Shown: piece after piece, positions 7,597 through 13,915 of the stretch
How positions within the stretch are numbered: the stretch's first letter is position 1
How the letters are laid out: each line of letters starts with the position of its first letter
Source of the DNA: CAIRNS01 sp049508565
GTDB taxonomy: Bacteria; Elusimicrobiota; Endomicrobiia; Endomicrobiales; CAIRNS01
Assembly: GCA_049508565.1 (NCBI GenBank)
Contig: JBELAT010000044.1
Location: 1-13,915 of the forward strand
Direction: 5' to 3'
DNA: 13,915 nt
The notes under the pieces: generated by a model
Database searches by the model: none
What the model saw: the letters and a program-made list of their open reading frames with translations, nothing else
Told to the model about the DNA's origin: nothing
Program-made: the position numbers and the translations under genes

Positions 7597-8928
7597 TTAT
7601 AACGTCATCATTTCAACTATTTGAGGTGATACGCCGATAACTACACCATCTTTATTAATGCGCACTTTGGTAACATTTCCTGATCGTCCACCAATCTCTA
7701 GATCCAGCAGCTGTTTGCCGGTGCGTGAAAAGAAAACATATTCGCAGGAAACATCTCCCAGCGGTTGATCTGGAAGAAAGCTTACTGCCGTAAGAGCGCT
7801 GAGATATTGAAGGAAGGTATCCATTTTTTCCAGATCGAACGATCGTTTTTTCCCGGCTGTACGAAACCAATCGCCACGATGTTTTTCAAACGTGACATTT
7901 TCATCATGTGTTTTGCAGATAATCGAGGTTATCCGAGCGGGTGGAAAATCAACAATATTTGTTCTAAAATACGATGAAGTAGGTGGCGAAATATCATGTA
8001 TGAAACCTGCTGAAATCCCGCCCGCAACAACTCCCGATCGAGCCACAAATATTCTATTGTGGTCGTACGGTGAGCCAATATCCGCCTGACACACTGTGCC
8101 CGAACTCAGCGTTACGCAAACATGAATCCGGGGAACAGTCAGACCACATCGGTCAAGCGCAAAGTGTTCGTCGGCAGGCACAAAATCGATAATAGGTGTT
8201 TTTGAGATTTCACTGATTAGTGCGGCCACAGGTTTAGTGTCACAAGGATACACATGATGAGAAATACAATCCTTAACAGACCAGACATCTCCCTCTTTAT
8301 GAAACAATAGGTGTTGTGCCAAACGACTGACGATTTCAACACTTCTGACTTCACTCGGTGCAACTGCAAACAGTTGATTTTCCCTGAAATCCTCGGGTTT
8401 GATCGTCAAAAGGGCTTGTGCGCCGGATTGAGTCAGAACGAGTCTGTGAGTATGTTGAAAATACACATAACTTTCTGCAGCGACAGGGCTGTTACGACCA
8501 CACACAAGCTGAATCTTTTTTTTACCATCATCAACAATAATGTTCGCAGATGCAGATGAAATGCCAAACGGAGCCGTATGCTGAGCATCATAGAACCCCA
8601 GATCTCTTATAACCGAAAGCTTTTTGAGCTCACCTACATAGGCCCGAACCTTTTTTGAACTGGCAACAGTTCCACCATAGGGCGTTATAAATACAAAATT
8701 ATTCCCCTGCTTTTTGATAATTGTCTGTCGAGATCCAGAGGTGAGAGTAATGGATACTACAGTATCACCATCAATAGGAAACACCGTTCCTTTTTCTGTC
8801 TGCTTGGTGGCGATTATAAGGTAGGACACGCTATAACAGATAATGAGAAACGCGAGCAGAGCCGATAAAATCAGATTTTTTTTACGCCCACCGTGAGAAA
8901 GGAAGTTAAGAGATTGTTTAAACGTCAT
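7597..8928 (-). CDS. DUF4340 domain protein of the Gld-like ABC operon (module 1)
   Basis: The protein is 443 residues when started at the ATG of MTFKQSLNFL, 7 nt after the stop of the GldG-like gene. An in-frame upstream ATG exists but would overlap that gene by 62 nt, so I prefer the later start, although no strong ribosome site is seen. One membrane helix lies at about 18-40 after a basic stretch (GGRKK), and the rest is predicted to be outside the cytoplasm. The beta-rich pattern of DUF4340 (PF14238) is visible: APFGISSASANIIVDDGKK (119-137) followed by CGRNSP and an aromatic YVYF strand, then FRENQLF (181-187). Proteins of this family regularly accompany GldG-like auxiliary proteins and ABC-2 permeases. 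Their biochemical job is not known; a structural or sensing role in the periplasm is inference. Module 2 has no counterpart. Confidence 0.85.
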   Translation of the reverse strand: MTFKQSLNFLSHGGRKKNLILSALLAFLIICYSVSYLIIATKQTEKGTVFPIDGDTVVSITLTSGSRQTIIKKQGNNFVFITPYGGTVASSKKVRAYVGELKKLSVIRDLGFYDAQHTAPFGISSASANIIVDDGKKKIQLVCGRNSPVAAESYVYFQHTHRLVLTQSGAQALLTIKPEDFRENQLFAVAPSEVRSVEIVSRLAQHLLFHKEGDVWSVKDCISHHVYPCDTKPVAALISEISKTPIIDFVPADEHFALDRCGLTVPRIHVCVTLSSGTVCQADIGSPYDHNRIFVARSGVVAGGISAGFIHDISPPTSSYFRTNIVDFPPARITSIICKTHDENVTFEKHRGDWFRTAGKKRSFDLEKMDTFLQYLSALTAVSFLPDQPLGDVSCEYVFFSRTGKQLLDLEIGGRSGNVTKVRINKDGVVIGVSPQIVEMMTL

Positions 8929-8935
8929 ATTTTTT

Positions 8936-10504
8936 CTATTGACGGCGTAACCACCAGAGCGATATACCTGCCATAAGAAGTAACTGCGGGAATACAAGAA
9001 CCGATCCGGTAAAGATTCTGCTCATAGTGACTGGATCATAATCAAGCCGTGACGCGAACATGTGTCGGGGACGAACAGAAATCATGACAGCCTGACTGCT
9101 CATATACGCCATACAATTCATGAAAAAATCCCGGTTATACAGCTGATGGACAAATTCGTTGTTAATGAACCCCGAATTACCTATAACGATCACTTTGCTG
9201 TTCGCCTCAGCTGAACCCTTTGAATACAGCATCGCTACAACCTTGGGTCCGCGGTGCGTCTGCATGTTGCCGATAAAAGCACCACGTTTGAACAATGCAT
9301 CAAGATCGGTTTCAGCCCACCCGCTTTGAGTCGTTGAGGCCAAAGGTTCAATTTTGACATCCATACTGAAAACTTTCCAGTCTTTTACCGACACACTGCG
9401 CACTACGGACATTAATACTGACTTATCTTCTAGATCTTTTGTAATCTCATGCTCGGGAAAATCCTTCACCAGCACCTTAAACAACATTTTCGGTTCTGCA
9501 CGCTGGCCGTTCATCTGCGCAATAACTCTCTCAACCAGTGAAGGGTACGCAAAATCAACCATACAGTCGTTGTCAACCATTATATTGCGTCTTGCCAACA
9601 AAGGTTCCAGTCCTGTATCCACATTCGGGTCAAGCAAGAGTATGGCACGCCCGCCGGCCTCAAGATATTCGTCAATAGCCTTTGCTTCCATTTCGGTATA
9701 TTTTTTTCGGGGGCCCGCAACGATCAAGATGGTACAATCGCCGGGAATGTAATAGTTGGGAGCCTCAAGTTTGAGCTGATGAACATCATAGTTTTCAGCT
9801 ACCAGTTCCCTCCAGAGCAATCCATATCCTTGATTAGATTTCACATCGTCAAGCGGATGTTCCCCGTGGCCCATCATGAAGTAGACAACATTTTTTGCCG
9901 GCTGGGTCATACTGACAATGGCATTGGTTATCCCCTGCTCTGTGACCGACGGGATCAGTAAACGGCCGTCTTTAAACGTAACAACAGCCTGCCCGGTCTT
10001 TGTTACTCCGTAGTCCTGCGCAGTTTGCGGATTTTTCTCAGGATCAACCATCTTGTAAGTGATATGTTTATTGTAAAAATTGTAGCTATCCAGCAGATAT
10101 TTTTCAAAATCGTTGTCTTTACTGGTGAAAACCAGAACAGTCAGCGGATCTTTAATCCACTTGATGACTTTCTGTGATTGTTCAGAGATACTTGAAACCC
10201 TGTCATGTGTAAAGTCTTTGCCCGTATAAAAGAGACTTGAAAGAAGGTTGACGGCAACGAGAATGCCGATCACCAGCGCCGTGGTTAAAACCATGGTGTG
10301 TGATCCTTTTATTGTCGGTACGGACAGAATCTTTGAAACTTCTCTGATATTAAAAAACAATGACAATACCGTGAGCGAAATTCCTAAAACAATATTAAAA
10401 ATTACGTAGGGAGAGATTTCACGTTTGAATATAAAATACCCTACCCCGAACAATAAAGAGACAGCACCTAAAAAGCCGGCTATCTGATAATATTTTTTAT
10501 TCAT
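8936..10504 (-). CDS. GldG-like ABC transporter auxiliary protein, single unit (module 1)
   Basis: The protein is 522 residues starting at MNKKYYQIAG. This start overlaps the permease stop in an ATGA junction; the longer frame starting 15 codons earlier is less likely. Three helices lie at about 5-25, 31-51 and 70-92, then a large soluble domain and a final helix at about 500-518. After helix 3, FTHDRVSSISEQSQKV (98-113) matches the 'D-x-T-x-x-x-x-x-x-L/I-S' opening of GldG-like domains (COG3225/PF09822), and MMGHGEHPL (210-218) is the characteristic GHGE motif. A later 'IDEYLEAGGRAILLLDPN' stretch fits the same Rossmann-like fold. In Flavobacterium, GldG acts with GldA and GldF in gliding and attachment; in other phyla the role is unknown. 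The product should sit in the inner membrane with its main domain outside the cytoplasm, partnering the permease just upstream. Confidence 0.9.
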   Translation of the reverse strand: MNKKYYQIAGFLGAVSLLFGVGYFIFKREISPYVIFNIVLGISLTVLSLFFNIREVSKILSVPTIKGSHTMVLTTALVIGILVAVNLLSSLFYTGKDFTHDRVSSISEQSQKVIKWIKDPLTVLVFTSKDNDFEKYLLDSYNFYNKHITYKMVDPEKNPQTAQDYGVTKTGQAVVTFKDGRLLIPSVTEQGITNAIVSMTQPAKNVVYFMMGHGEHPLDDVKSNQGYGLLWRELVAENYDVHQLKLEAPNYYIPGDCTILIVAGPRKKYTEMEAKAIDEYLEAGGRAILLLDPNVDTGLEPLLARRNIMVDNDCMVDFAYPSLVERVIAQMNGQRAEPKMLFKVLVKDFPEHEITKDLEDKSVLMSVVRSVSVKDWKVFSMDVKIEPLASTTQSGWAETDLDALFKRGAFIGNMQTHRGPKVVAMLYSKGSAEANSKVIVIGNSGFINNEFVHQLYNRDFFMNCMAYMSSQAVMISVRPRHMFASRLDYDPVTMSRIFTGSVLVFPQLLLMAGISLWWLRRQ

Positions 10505-11280
10505 CGGGACCGCAATCCTTCCATAACCCGGTGAGTCAGGTACAACCACACAAAAGAAAATGAAAGATAATAGATAATCGTCCGGGAATCGACAAACGCA
10601 TTGGCAAGACCATTGAACTGTTCTTTAAGGGAGACAAAATTCATGATATTTCCAATGACGCCTCCCATGGCGCTAGCGGGCATGCTTATGATATAAAACG
10701 ACATGGAAATTGATATTGAAAGCACAAAAGCGACTATTTGATTTTCGGTAATACTTGAAGCAAATATACCGACACTCAAAATACAGGTACCGACCAGAAA
10801 CAACCCCGCATACCCTGTCATGATGGGGATGATCTCAGGGCCGGGACTTCCGTAGATGAAAAGAATAACCGGATAAACCAATGTCAGTCCCAGCATAATT
10901 GTCAGGAATATGAGCACTGATAAATATTTCCCGAGAATTATTTCATACGTGTGTACCGGTGAAGTAAAGAGGAGTTCGATAGTTTTCTGCTTTTTTTCCT
11001 CTGCAATGAGGCGCATAGTAAGGGCCGGCAGAAAGATATTAAAAAGCATGAGCAGTTCCTGAAACAAGGGAACAACAACAAAACGGTTAAGATTGATCTG
11101 ATTGAGCACATCGGGTTGCCGGGTCATCTGGTAGGAGGTAACGAGATCGTTGAAGTTATTGATATTGTTGAAAAAATACCATCCGGCAAGAACAGAAAAT
11201 AAAGACAGGACAATATACCCAATCGGGGAAACAAAATAGCTTTTGAGCTCTTTTTGCGCAATTTTCCAGATAATGCTCAT
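10501..11280 (-). CDS. ABC-2 type permease, GldF-like (module 1)
   Basis: The 259-residue membrane protein has about six helices, near 20-37, 67-87, 117-143, 153-175, 181-200 and 235-252. The conserved ABC-2 stretch LTMRLIAEEKKQKTIELLF (87-105) lies before TSPV and the ILGKY coupling segment (115-119), and ASSITENQIVAF (174-185) opens the fifth helix. The C-terminal FVDSRTIIYYLS matches the 'V-D-x-x-x-x-x-Y-x-L-S' mark of GldF-like permeases. It should form the membrane part of the module 1 transporter with the ATPase upstream, with which it shares an ATGA stop/start overlap; its own stop overlaps the GldG-like start. Compared with the module 2 permease it has a longer first periplasmic loop (about 38-66). 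Confidence 0.9.
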   Translation of the reverse strand: MSIIWKIAQKELKSYFVSPIGYIVLSLFSVLAGWYFFNNINNFNDLVTSYQMTRQPDVLNQINLNRFVVVPLFQELLMLFNIFLPALTMRLIAEEKKQKTIELLFTSPVHTYEIILGKYLSVLIFLTIMLGLTLVYPVILFIYGSPGPEIIPIMTGYAGLFLVGTCILSVGIFASSITENQIVAFVLSISISMSFYIISMPASAMGGVIGNIMNFVSLKEQFNGLANAFVDSRTIIYYLSFSFVWLYLTHRVMEGLRSR

Positions 11281-12005
11281 TCTACCCTGTCCGCATTTTC
11301 ATAATTATAGGTGTACTTCATAAATAATTGTTCAATATCTGTTTTCTCGCCGACATTAGCCAGAGAATCGTTAAAAAAGATCCGTCCTTTATTGATAATT
11401 AGGATATCATCGCAGATAAGCGTTACTTCAGACAATATATGTGTACTTAATATGATCGTCCGCTGTTGAGCCTGGGATTTTATAAGAGTGCGGATATCGC
11501 TGATCTGCTTGGGATCAAGACCGATGGTTGGTTCATCGAGGATCAACACTTCAGGATCGTTTATCAGGCTTTGGGCTATCCCGACCCGTTGTTTGAACCC
11601 CTTTGAAAGCGTGCTGATAAGTTTCTTAGAGCGTTCCATCAGACCGCATTGCTCTTTAACCATTTCAAGTCGTGCAGGAATCTTATCCGCCTGAACACCT
11701 TTGAGCTCAGCAACATACGTCAGGTACTCATCAACCTTCATGTCATAATACAACGGCGGATTTTCCGGAAGATACCCGGTAATCTTTTTTACCCTCATAC
11801 TGTCCGTGACAACATTCATGCCGTTTATCGTAACCATTCCTGAACTGGGAGCCATAAAACAGCTCAGGATTTTCATGGTTGTTGTTTTCCCCGCTCCGTT
11901 GGGGCCAAGAAAACCCAGAATCCGGCCCGTCTCAATTTTAAAATTAAGATTATCAAGCGCAAGAAAATCACCATAGTATTTACAAAGGTTTTGTACCTCA
12001 ATCAT
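11277..12005 (-). CDS. ABC transporter ATPase, GldA/CcmA-like (module 1)
   Basis: The 242-residue ATPase subunit begins MIEVQNLCKYYGDF. Walker A is GPNGAGKT (34-41), the Q-loop position reads GYLPEN (77-82), the signature is LSKGFKQRV (133-141), Walker B with catalytic Glu is VLILDEPTIGLDP (153-165), and the switch His is in STHIL (187-191). An in-frame start 19 codons further up exists, but that extension (Cys-rich, no family match) is not expected. AGGTG sits 7 nt before the chosen ATG, and the A/B core begins directly after it, so the shorter start is favoured. It should energise the adjacent ABC-2 permease. It opens the seven-gene Gld-like operon, 225 nt after the stop of the Spy-like gene, a gap in which I see no clear promoter or terminator. 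Confidence 0.93.
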   Translation of the reverse strand: MIEVQNLCKYYGDFLALDNLNFKIETGRILGFLGPNGAGKTTTMKILSCFMAPSSGMVTINGMNVVTDSMRVKKITGYLPENPPLYYDMKVDEYLTYVAELKGVQADKIPARLEMVKEQCGLMERSKKLISTLSKGFKQRVGIAQSLINDPEVLILDEPTIGLDPKQISDIRTLIKSQAQQRTIILSTHILSEVTLICDDILIINKGRIFFNDSLANVGEKTDIEQLFMKYTYNYENADRVE

Positions 12006-12230
12006 AGACAAACACCTGGCACACAAACAGCATTGTTGATTGAAAGCTTCACTGTGTTGCAATAGAATTGAAAATCAAAGCGCTGAATTTCACTAAACCG
12101 TTTCATGATAAAGCACGACAACGGAGATGGAACAATAAATGATTTCAAAACCGTTAAATATAAAGTTGTTGTAGAAAATTGGAAGTTGTGGTCAATCATA
12201 GGAGATTTAATAGCCATATATTAAGCATCT

Positions 12231-12893
12231 CTACTGGGGAGAAGCTTGAGGAACAGTGCTGGATGTTGTCGTTTGTCCATGATAAGTTTGGGACATACCC
12301 GCAGATGAACTACGTGTGGTCGATCCTGAGGGTTTCATCGGTGTTGTTTGTTTTTGTGTGGTGACAAGCTGGACATATTTAGTCTTTTGTTCTTGTGTTA
12401 AGAGATTGTAGGCTTTTTCGTAAGCCTCAAGGATCGCGCCGCGGATTTGATATTGCAGATCGGAAATGGTTTTAACTTTTTCTTCGACACTTTTAAAATC
12501 AGGTGCTTCATTTTTTAGAGCACGCGATATATCAATCCGGATCATGCGTATAGTGCCATCCAAATCAACCGCTTTCTTTTGAAATTCATTCTCGATTGCC
12601 TGCAACGATTGTATCTGATCATCAGTGATATTCAATTCACGGCTGAATTGAGCTATCTCACCAATATTTCCATTTAGCATATCATTTGATTTTGCCTGGG
12701 GCTGGGGCTGTGCCTGTTGACGTGACGGTGCAGGCGGTTGAGGATTTGGACGCACCCTCTGAGAATCAGGTCCATAAATTGTTGGAATCTTCGGCTGGTT
12801 CTGAGGATTATTTTGATTAGTTCCATCGTCGCAAAATAATGAGCTTGCAATCAAGAACATATACATGATAACACATACGACAAAACCTTTCAT
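12231..12893 (-). CDS. Secreted Spy/CpxP-like protein with low-complexity arms
   Basis: The 220-residue protein starts at an ATG with a strong ribosome site (GGAGGT, about 4 nt away). Residues 1-20 form a hydrophobic signal peptide. A Cys at 21 follows, but SLFC is not a canonical lipobox, so lipidation is uncertain. Residues 22-70 are rich in Asn, Pro and Gln. Residues about 76-178 form the helical core: LNITDDQIQSLQAIENEF (87-104) and LLTQEQKTKYVQL (164-176) resemble the two LTxxQ-like motifs of the Spy/CpxP/ZraP family, separated by long amphipathic charged helices. The tail (180-220) is rich in Ser, Thr and Gln. Family members are periplasmic chaperones or metal/stress sensors. It lies directly ahead of the tandem ABC operon in the same direction and could assist or monitor its large periplasmic subunits; this is inference from position only. 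Confidence 0.8.
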   Translation of the reverse strand: MKGFVVCVIMYMFLIASSLFCDDGTNQNNPQNQPKIPTIYGPDSQRVRPNPQPPAPSRQQAQPQPQAKSNDMLNGNIGEIAQFSRELNITDDQIQSLQAIENEFQKKAVDLDGTIRMIRIDISRALKNEAPDFKSVEEKVKTISDLQYQIRGAILEAYEKAYNLLTQEQKTKYVQLVTTQKQTTPMKPSGSTTRSSSAGMSQTYHGQTTTSSTVPQASPQ

Positions 12894-12927
12894 GAGACCT
12901 CCGAAATAGAGTTATTAACTAAAGAAT

Positions 12928-13299
12928 TCAAGAAATACTTTCTGTCCTTAAACCCTTACTTATCATACATTTCGATGTTTTTTCCACTTGTATTTTAAGG
13001 GAAGGACAATCATTAACAATGACCAGCCATATTCTGTCTATATCTACACCATCATATTCATGAATCAAAATATCTCTCATGCCAGCCATTTTCTTCCAGG
13101 GTATTTCTGTATATTGCTTCTCGTACTGACTGAGGAATATGTTTTGCTGCTTCACCAATTATTTCTAGTCGACGCATTACTGCATCCTGGAGCCATCATT
13201 CTCAAAAAAACTCTTCTCATTTATCGATCTCGTGTATATGAGCAATCTTTCAAGACTATCTTTGGTATCGTTTAAGTATACTTTTATATCTTTTTTCAT
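12928..13299 (-). pseudogene. hepT: HEPN-domain RNase toxin (HepT/DUF86-like), broken by two compensating frameshifts
   Basis: Read from the ATG at 13299-13297, the gene gives MKKDIKVYLNDTKDSLERLL and then stops at TAA (13179-13177) after 40 codons. Homology continues in another frame from about 13192: QDAVMRRLEIIGEAAKHI, the typical DUF86 core. It returns to the first frame at about 13116 with YTEIPWKKMAGMRDILIHEY, ending at 12928. A missing base near 13194 and an extra base near 13117 explain both jumps; repaired, the protein would be about 123 residues, the family's usual size. The RNase/AMPylation motif R-x4-H-x-Y (RDILIHEY) is preserved. In the known pair, HepT cleaves RNA and MntA silences it by AMPylating this Tyr. 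As written, no full toxin can be made. The start overlaps the MntA stop (ATGA). Sequencing or assembly error is the alternative explanation. Confidence 0.8.
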
Positions 13300-13607
13300 A
13301 GGATTGTGCGTTCTTCCGCAAGAATTCTTTCTTTTAAAATTGGCTTTATAGCTTTGTACTCTACGAGATCAACCCTTTTCCCTAAGACTTCTTCAAGTTC
13401 AAGTTTCAAACCCACAAAATCGAGAATACTTATCCTATCTTTTATCTCCACAAGCATATCAACATCACTGTTGTATTTCATATCGCCACGAACATATGAC
13501 CCGAATATTCCTGCCTTTGTAACGTTATGAGTTATTAATATTGGCAGGACCTTCTTCTTTGTGTTTTCAAAGTCATTAATTTTGTTCATTTTTTCGATCT
13601 CGATCAC
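13296..13607 (-). CDS. mntA: MNT-type nucleotidyltransferase antitoxin (MntA-like)
   Basis: The 103-residue protein is a minimal nucleotidyltransferase. The catalytic motif G-S-x10-D-x-D is GSYVRGDMKYNSDVD (36-50), with metal-binding Asp48 and Asp50; the third Asp is probably Asp80 in RVDLVEY. Length and order are those of MntA antitoxins, which transfer AMP to a Tyr of the partner HEPN toxin. The frame opens at a GTG (13607) with AGGAG only 3 nt upstream; an in-frame ATG at 13589 would remove six residues and is a possible alternative. The stop overlaps the HEPN start (ATGA), the standard layout of the pair. Because the HEPN gene is frameshifted, this antitoxin may now be an orphan. The locus is AT-rich compared with the ABC operon, in keeping with a mobile origin, though this is a visual impression and not a computed value. 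Confidence 0.88.
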   Translation of the reverse strand: MIEIEKMNKINDFENTKKKVLPILITHNVTKAGIFGSYVRGDMKYNSDVDMLVEIKDRISILDFVGLKLELEEVLGKRVDLVEYKAIKPILKERILAEERTIL

Positions 13608-13684
13608 ATGCTCCTACAAAAGACATTTTAGCATGTTTCAATTTAATTTCATGTTTCTGTTTACTGCGACGCATTGGAAGTACT

Positions 13685-13712
13685 TATATACAAATATTGA
13701 TTACAATAACAA
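13685..13712 (-). promoter_or_regulatory. Second candidate promoter for the MNT/HEPN locus (weaker)
   Basis: On the minus strand TTGTTA (13712-13707) and TATATA (13690-13685) are separated by 16 nt, a plausible sigma70-type pair about 78 nt before the MntA start. The AT-rich setting makes chance matches likely, so this is the weaker of two candidates. Confidence 0.25.
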
Positions 13713-13761
13713 TTACTATTACTGTATTACCCCCATACATCTTTAGACCTGACTAATCAAT

Positions 13762-13790
13762 ATAATACTAATTTGTTGTAGATTTCTCAA
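13762..13790 (-). promoter_or_regulatory. Sigma70-like promoter upstream of the MNT/HEPN locus
   Basis: On the minus strand TTGAGA (13790-13785, five of six consensus bases) and TATTAT (13767-13762, five of six) are separated by exactly 17 nt. Transcription would start near 13755, about 150 nt before the MntA start codon, and could continue into the Spy-like gene, which begins 34 nt after the HEPN stop. The match is seen directly; activity is inferred. Confidence 0.5.
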
Positions 13791-13812
13791 ACAATCGAAT
13801 CAAATCATCTAA

Positions 13813-13856
13813 AATGTTACCGAACGAGAACTGGTCAACTCATGTACAATGTTACC
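13813..13856. repeat. Direct 9-mer repeat AATGTTACC, 35 nt apart
   Basis: AATGTTACC occurs at 13813-13821 and again at 13848-13856 on the plus strand, just before a plus-strand start codon. Short repeated words close to an element's end and before its first gene are common in some insertion sequences, but no terminal inverted repeat can be tested because the window ends. It may equally be a regulatory site for the gene starting at 13887. Confidence 0.45.
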
Positions 13857-13886
13857 CAAGGGAATTTACACTTGGAGGTTACCAGC

Positions 13887-13915
13887 ATGAGCCTACTTTG
13901 GAAATGGGGTTATAT
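13887..13915 (+). CDS. Start of an unidentified plus-strand gene (runs off right edge)
   Basis: A well-placed ribosome site GGAGG (13874-13878) lies 8 nt before an ATG at 13887, and the frame is open for the nine complete codons in the window (MSLLWKWGY). This is too little to recognise a family. It would be divergent from the MNT/HEPN locus and the only plus-strand gene in the window. Together with the preceding repeated 9-mers it might be the first gene of a mobile element, but that is speculation. Confidence 0.4.

Noticed and set aside
12006..12062. A 19-residue N-terminal extension of the module 1 ATPase
   Set aside because: It is Cys-rich and has no counterpart in the family; the internal ATG at 12005 has AGGTG at good spacing and starts exactly where the ABC fold begins.
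12086..12157. Two similar words around AAACCG (ATTTCACTAAACCGTTT and ATTTCAAAACCGTTA) in the 225-nt gap
   Set aside because: The match needs an indel and mismatches, and the DNA is AT-rich; not stronger than chance.
12002..12217. A 71-codon minus-strand frame filling the gap between the Spy-like gene and the first ATPase, ending in an ATGA overlap with the ATPase start
   Set aside because: There is no ribosome site before its ATG, the composition is odd (many Phe, Cys and Ser, no domain pattern) and the region looks non-coding. The overlap is probably chance, though a small coupled leader peptide cannot be fully excluded.
13177..13299. Treating the 40-codon frame and the 76-codon frame of the HEPN region as two separate small genes
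   Set aside because: Their translations and the intervening frame join into one DUF86/HEPN protein of normal length, so a frameshifted single gene explains them better.
1..13915. CRISPR arrays, tRNA or rRNA genes
   Set aside because: No regularly spaced repeat array, no cloverleaf-like or rRNA-like stretch was recognised by eye on either strand.

Overview
The window looks like chromosome of a Gram-negative (diderm) bacterium of moderate GC. The signs are a Spy/CpxP-like secreted protein, membrane GT-C glycosyltransferase and O-antigen-ligase-like genes, and gliding-type (Gld) ABC machinery. Such sets occur in Bacteroidota, Fibrobacterota/Chitinivibrionia, spirochaetes and deltaproteobacterial lineages. 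The sequence alone does not fix the phylum; a Fibrobacterota-like lineage is my guess and no more. Every convincing complete gene lies on the minus strand, so the biological reading order runs from high to low coordinates.

Right flank (12.9-13.9 kb): AT-rich DNA holds a two-gene MNT/HEPN toxin-antitoxin locus. The nucleotidyltransferase (MntA-type antitoxin) is intact. The HEPN RNase (HepT-type toxin) gene carries two mutually compensating single-base frameshifts. A good sigma70-like promoter precedes the pair. At the extreme right edge a plus-strand gene with a strong ribosome binding site just begins, next to a repeated 9-mer.

Centre (3.0-12.9 kb): a Spy/CpxP-like secreted protein with Pro/Gln-rich and Ser/Thr-rich low-complexity arms is followed by two consecutive Gld-like ABC modules. 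Module 1 is ATPase, ABC-2 permease, GldG-like auxiliary protein and DUF4340 protein. Module 2 is ATPase, ABC-2 permease and one 1052-residue protein made of two GldG-like units in tandem, with no DUF4340 gene. Four of the six junctions inside the modules are ATGA stop/start overlaps, and the other two gaps are 7 and 13 nt, so the seven genes are probably one translationally coupled operon. By family knowledge these proteins form ABC-2 complexes with large periplasm-facing subunits; their substrate is unknown.

Left part (0-2.8 kb): after a 197-nt gap carrying an 11-bp tandem direct repeat comes a membrane GT-C glycosyltransferase fused to C-terminal TPR repeats. A 453-nt AT-rich spacer with small hairpins and recurring TTGCAT words follows, then the first 104 codons of an O-antigen-ligase/Wzy-like membrane protein that runs off the left edge. 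The combination suggests, by inference only, that the tandem ABC machinery works in cell-surface or envelope assembly together with surface glycan genes.
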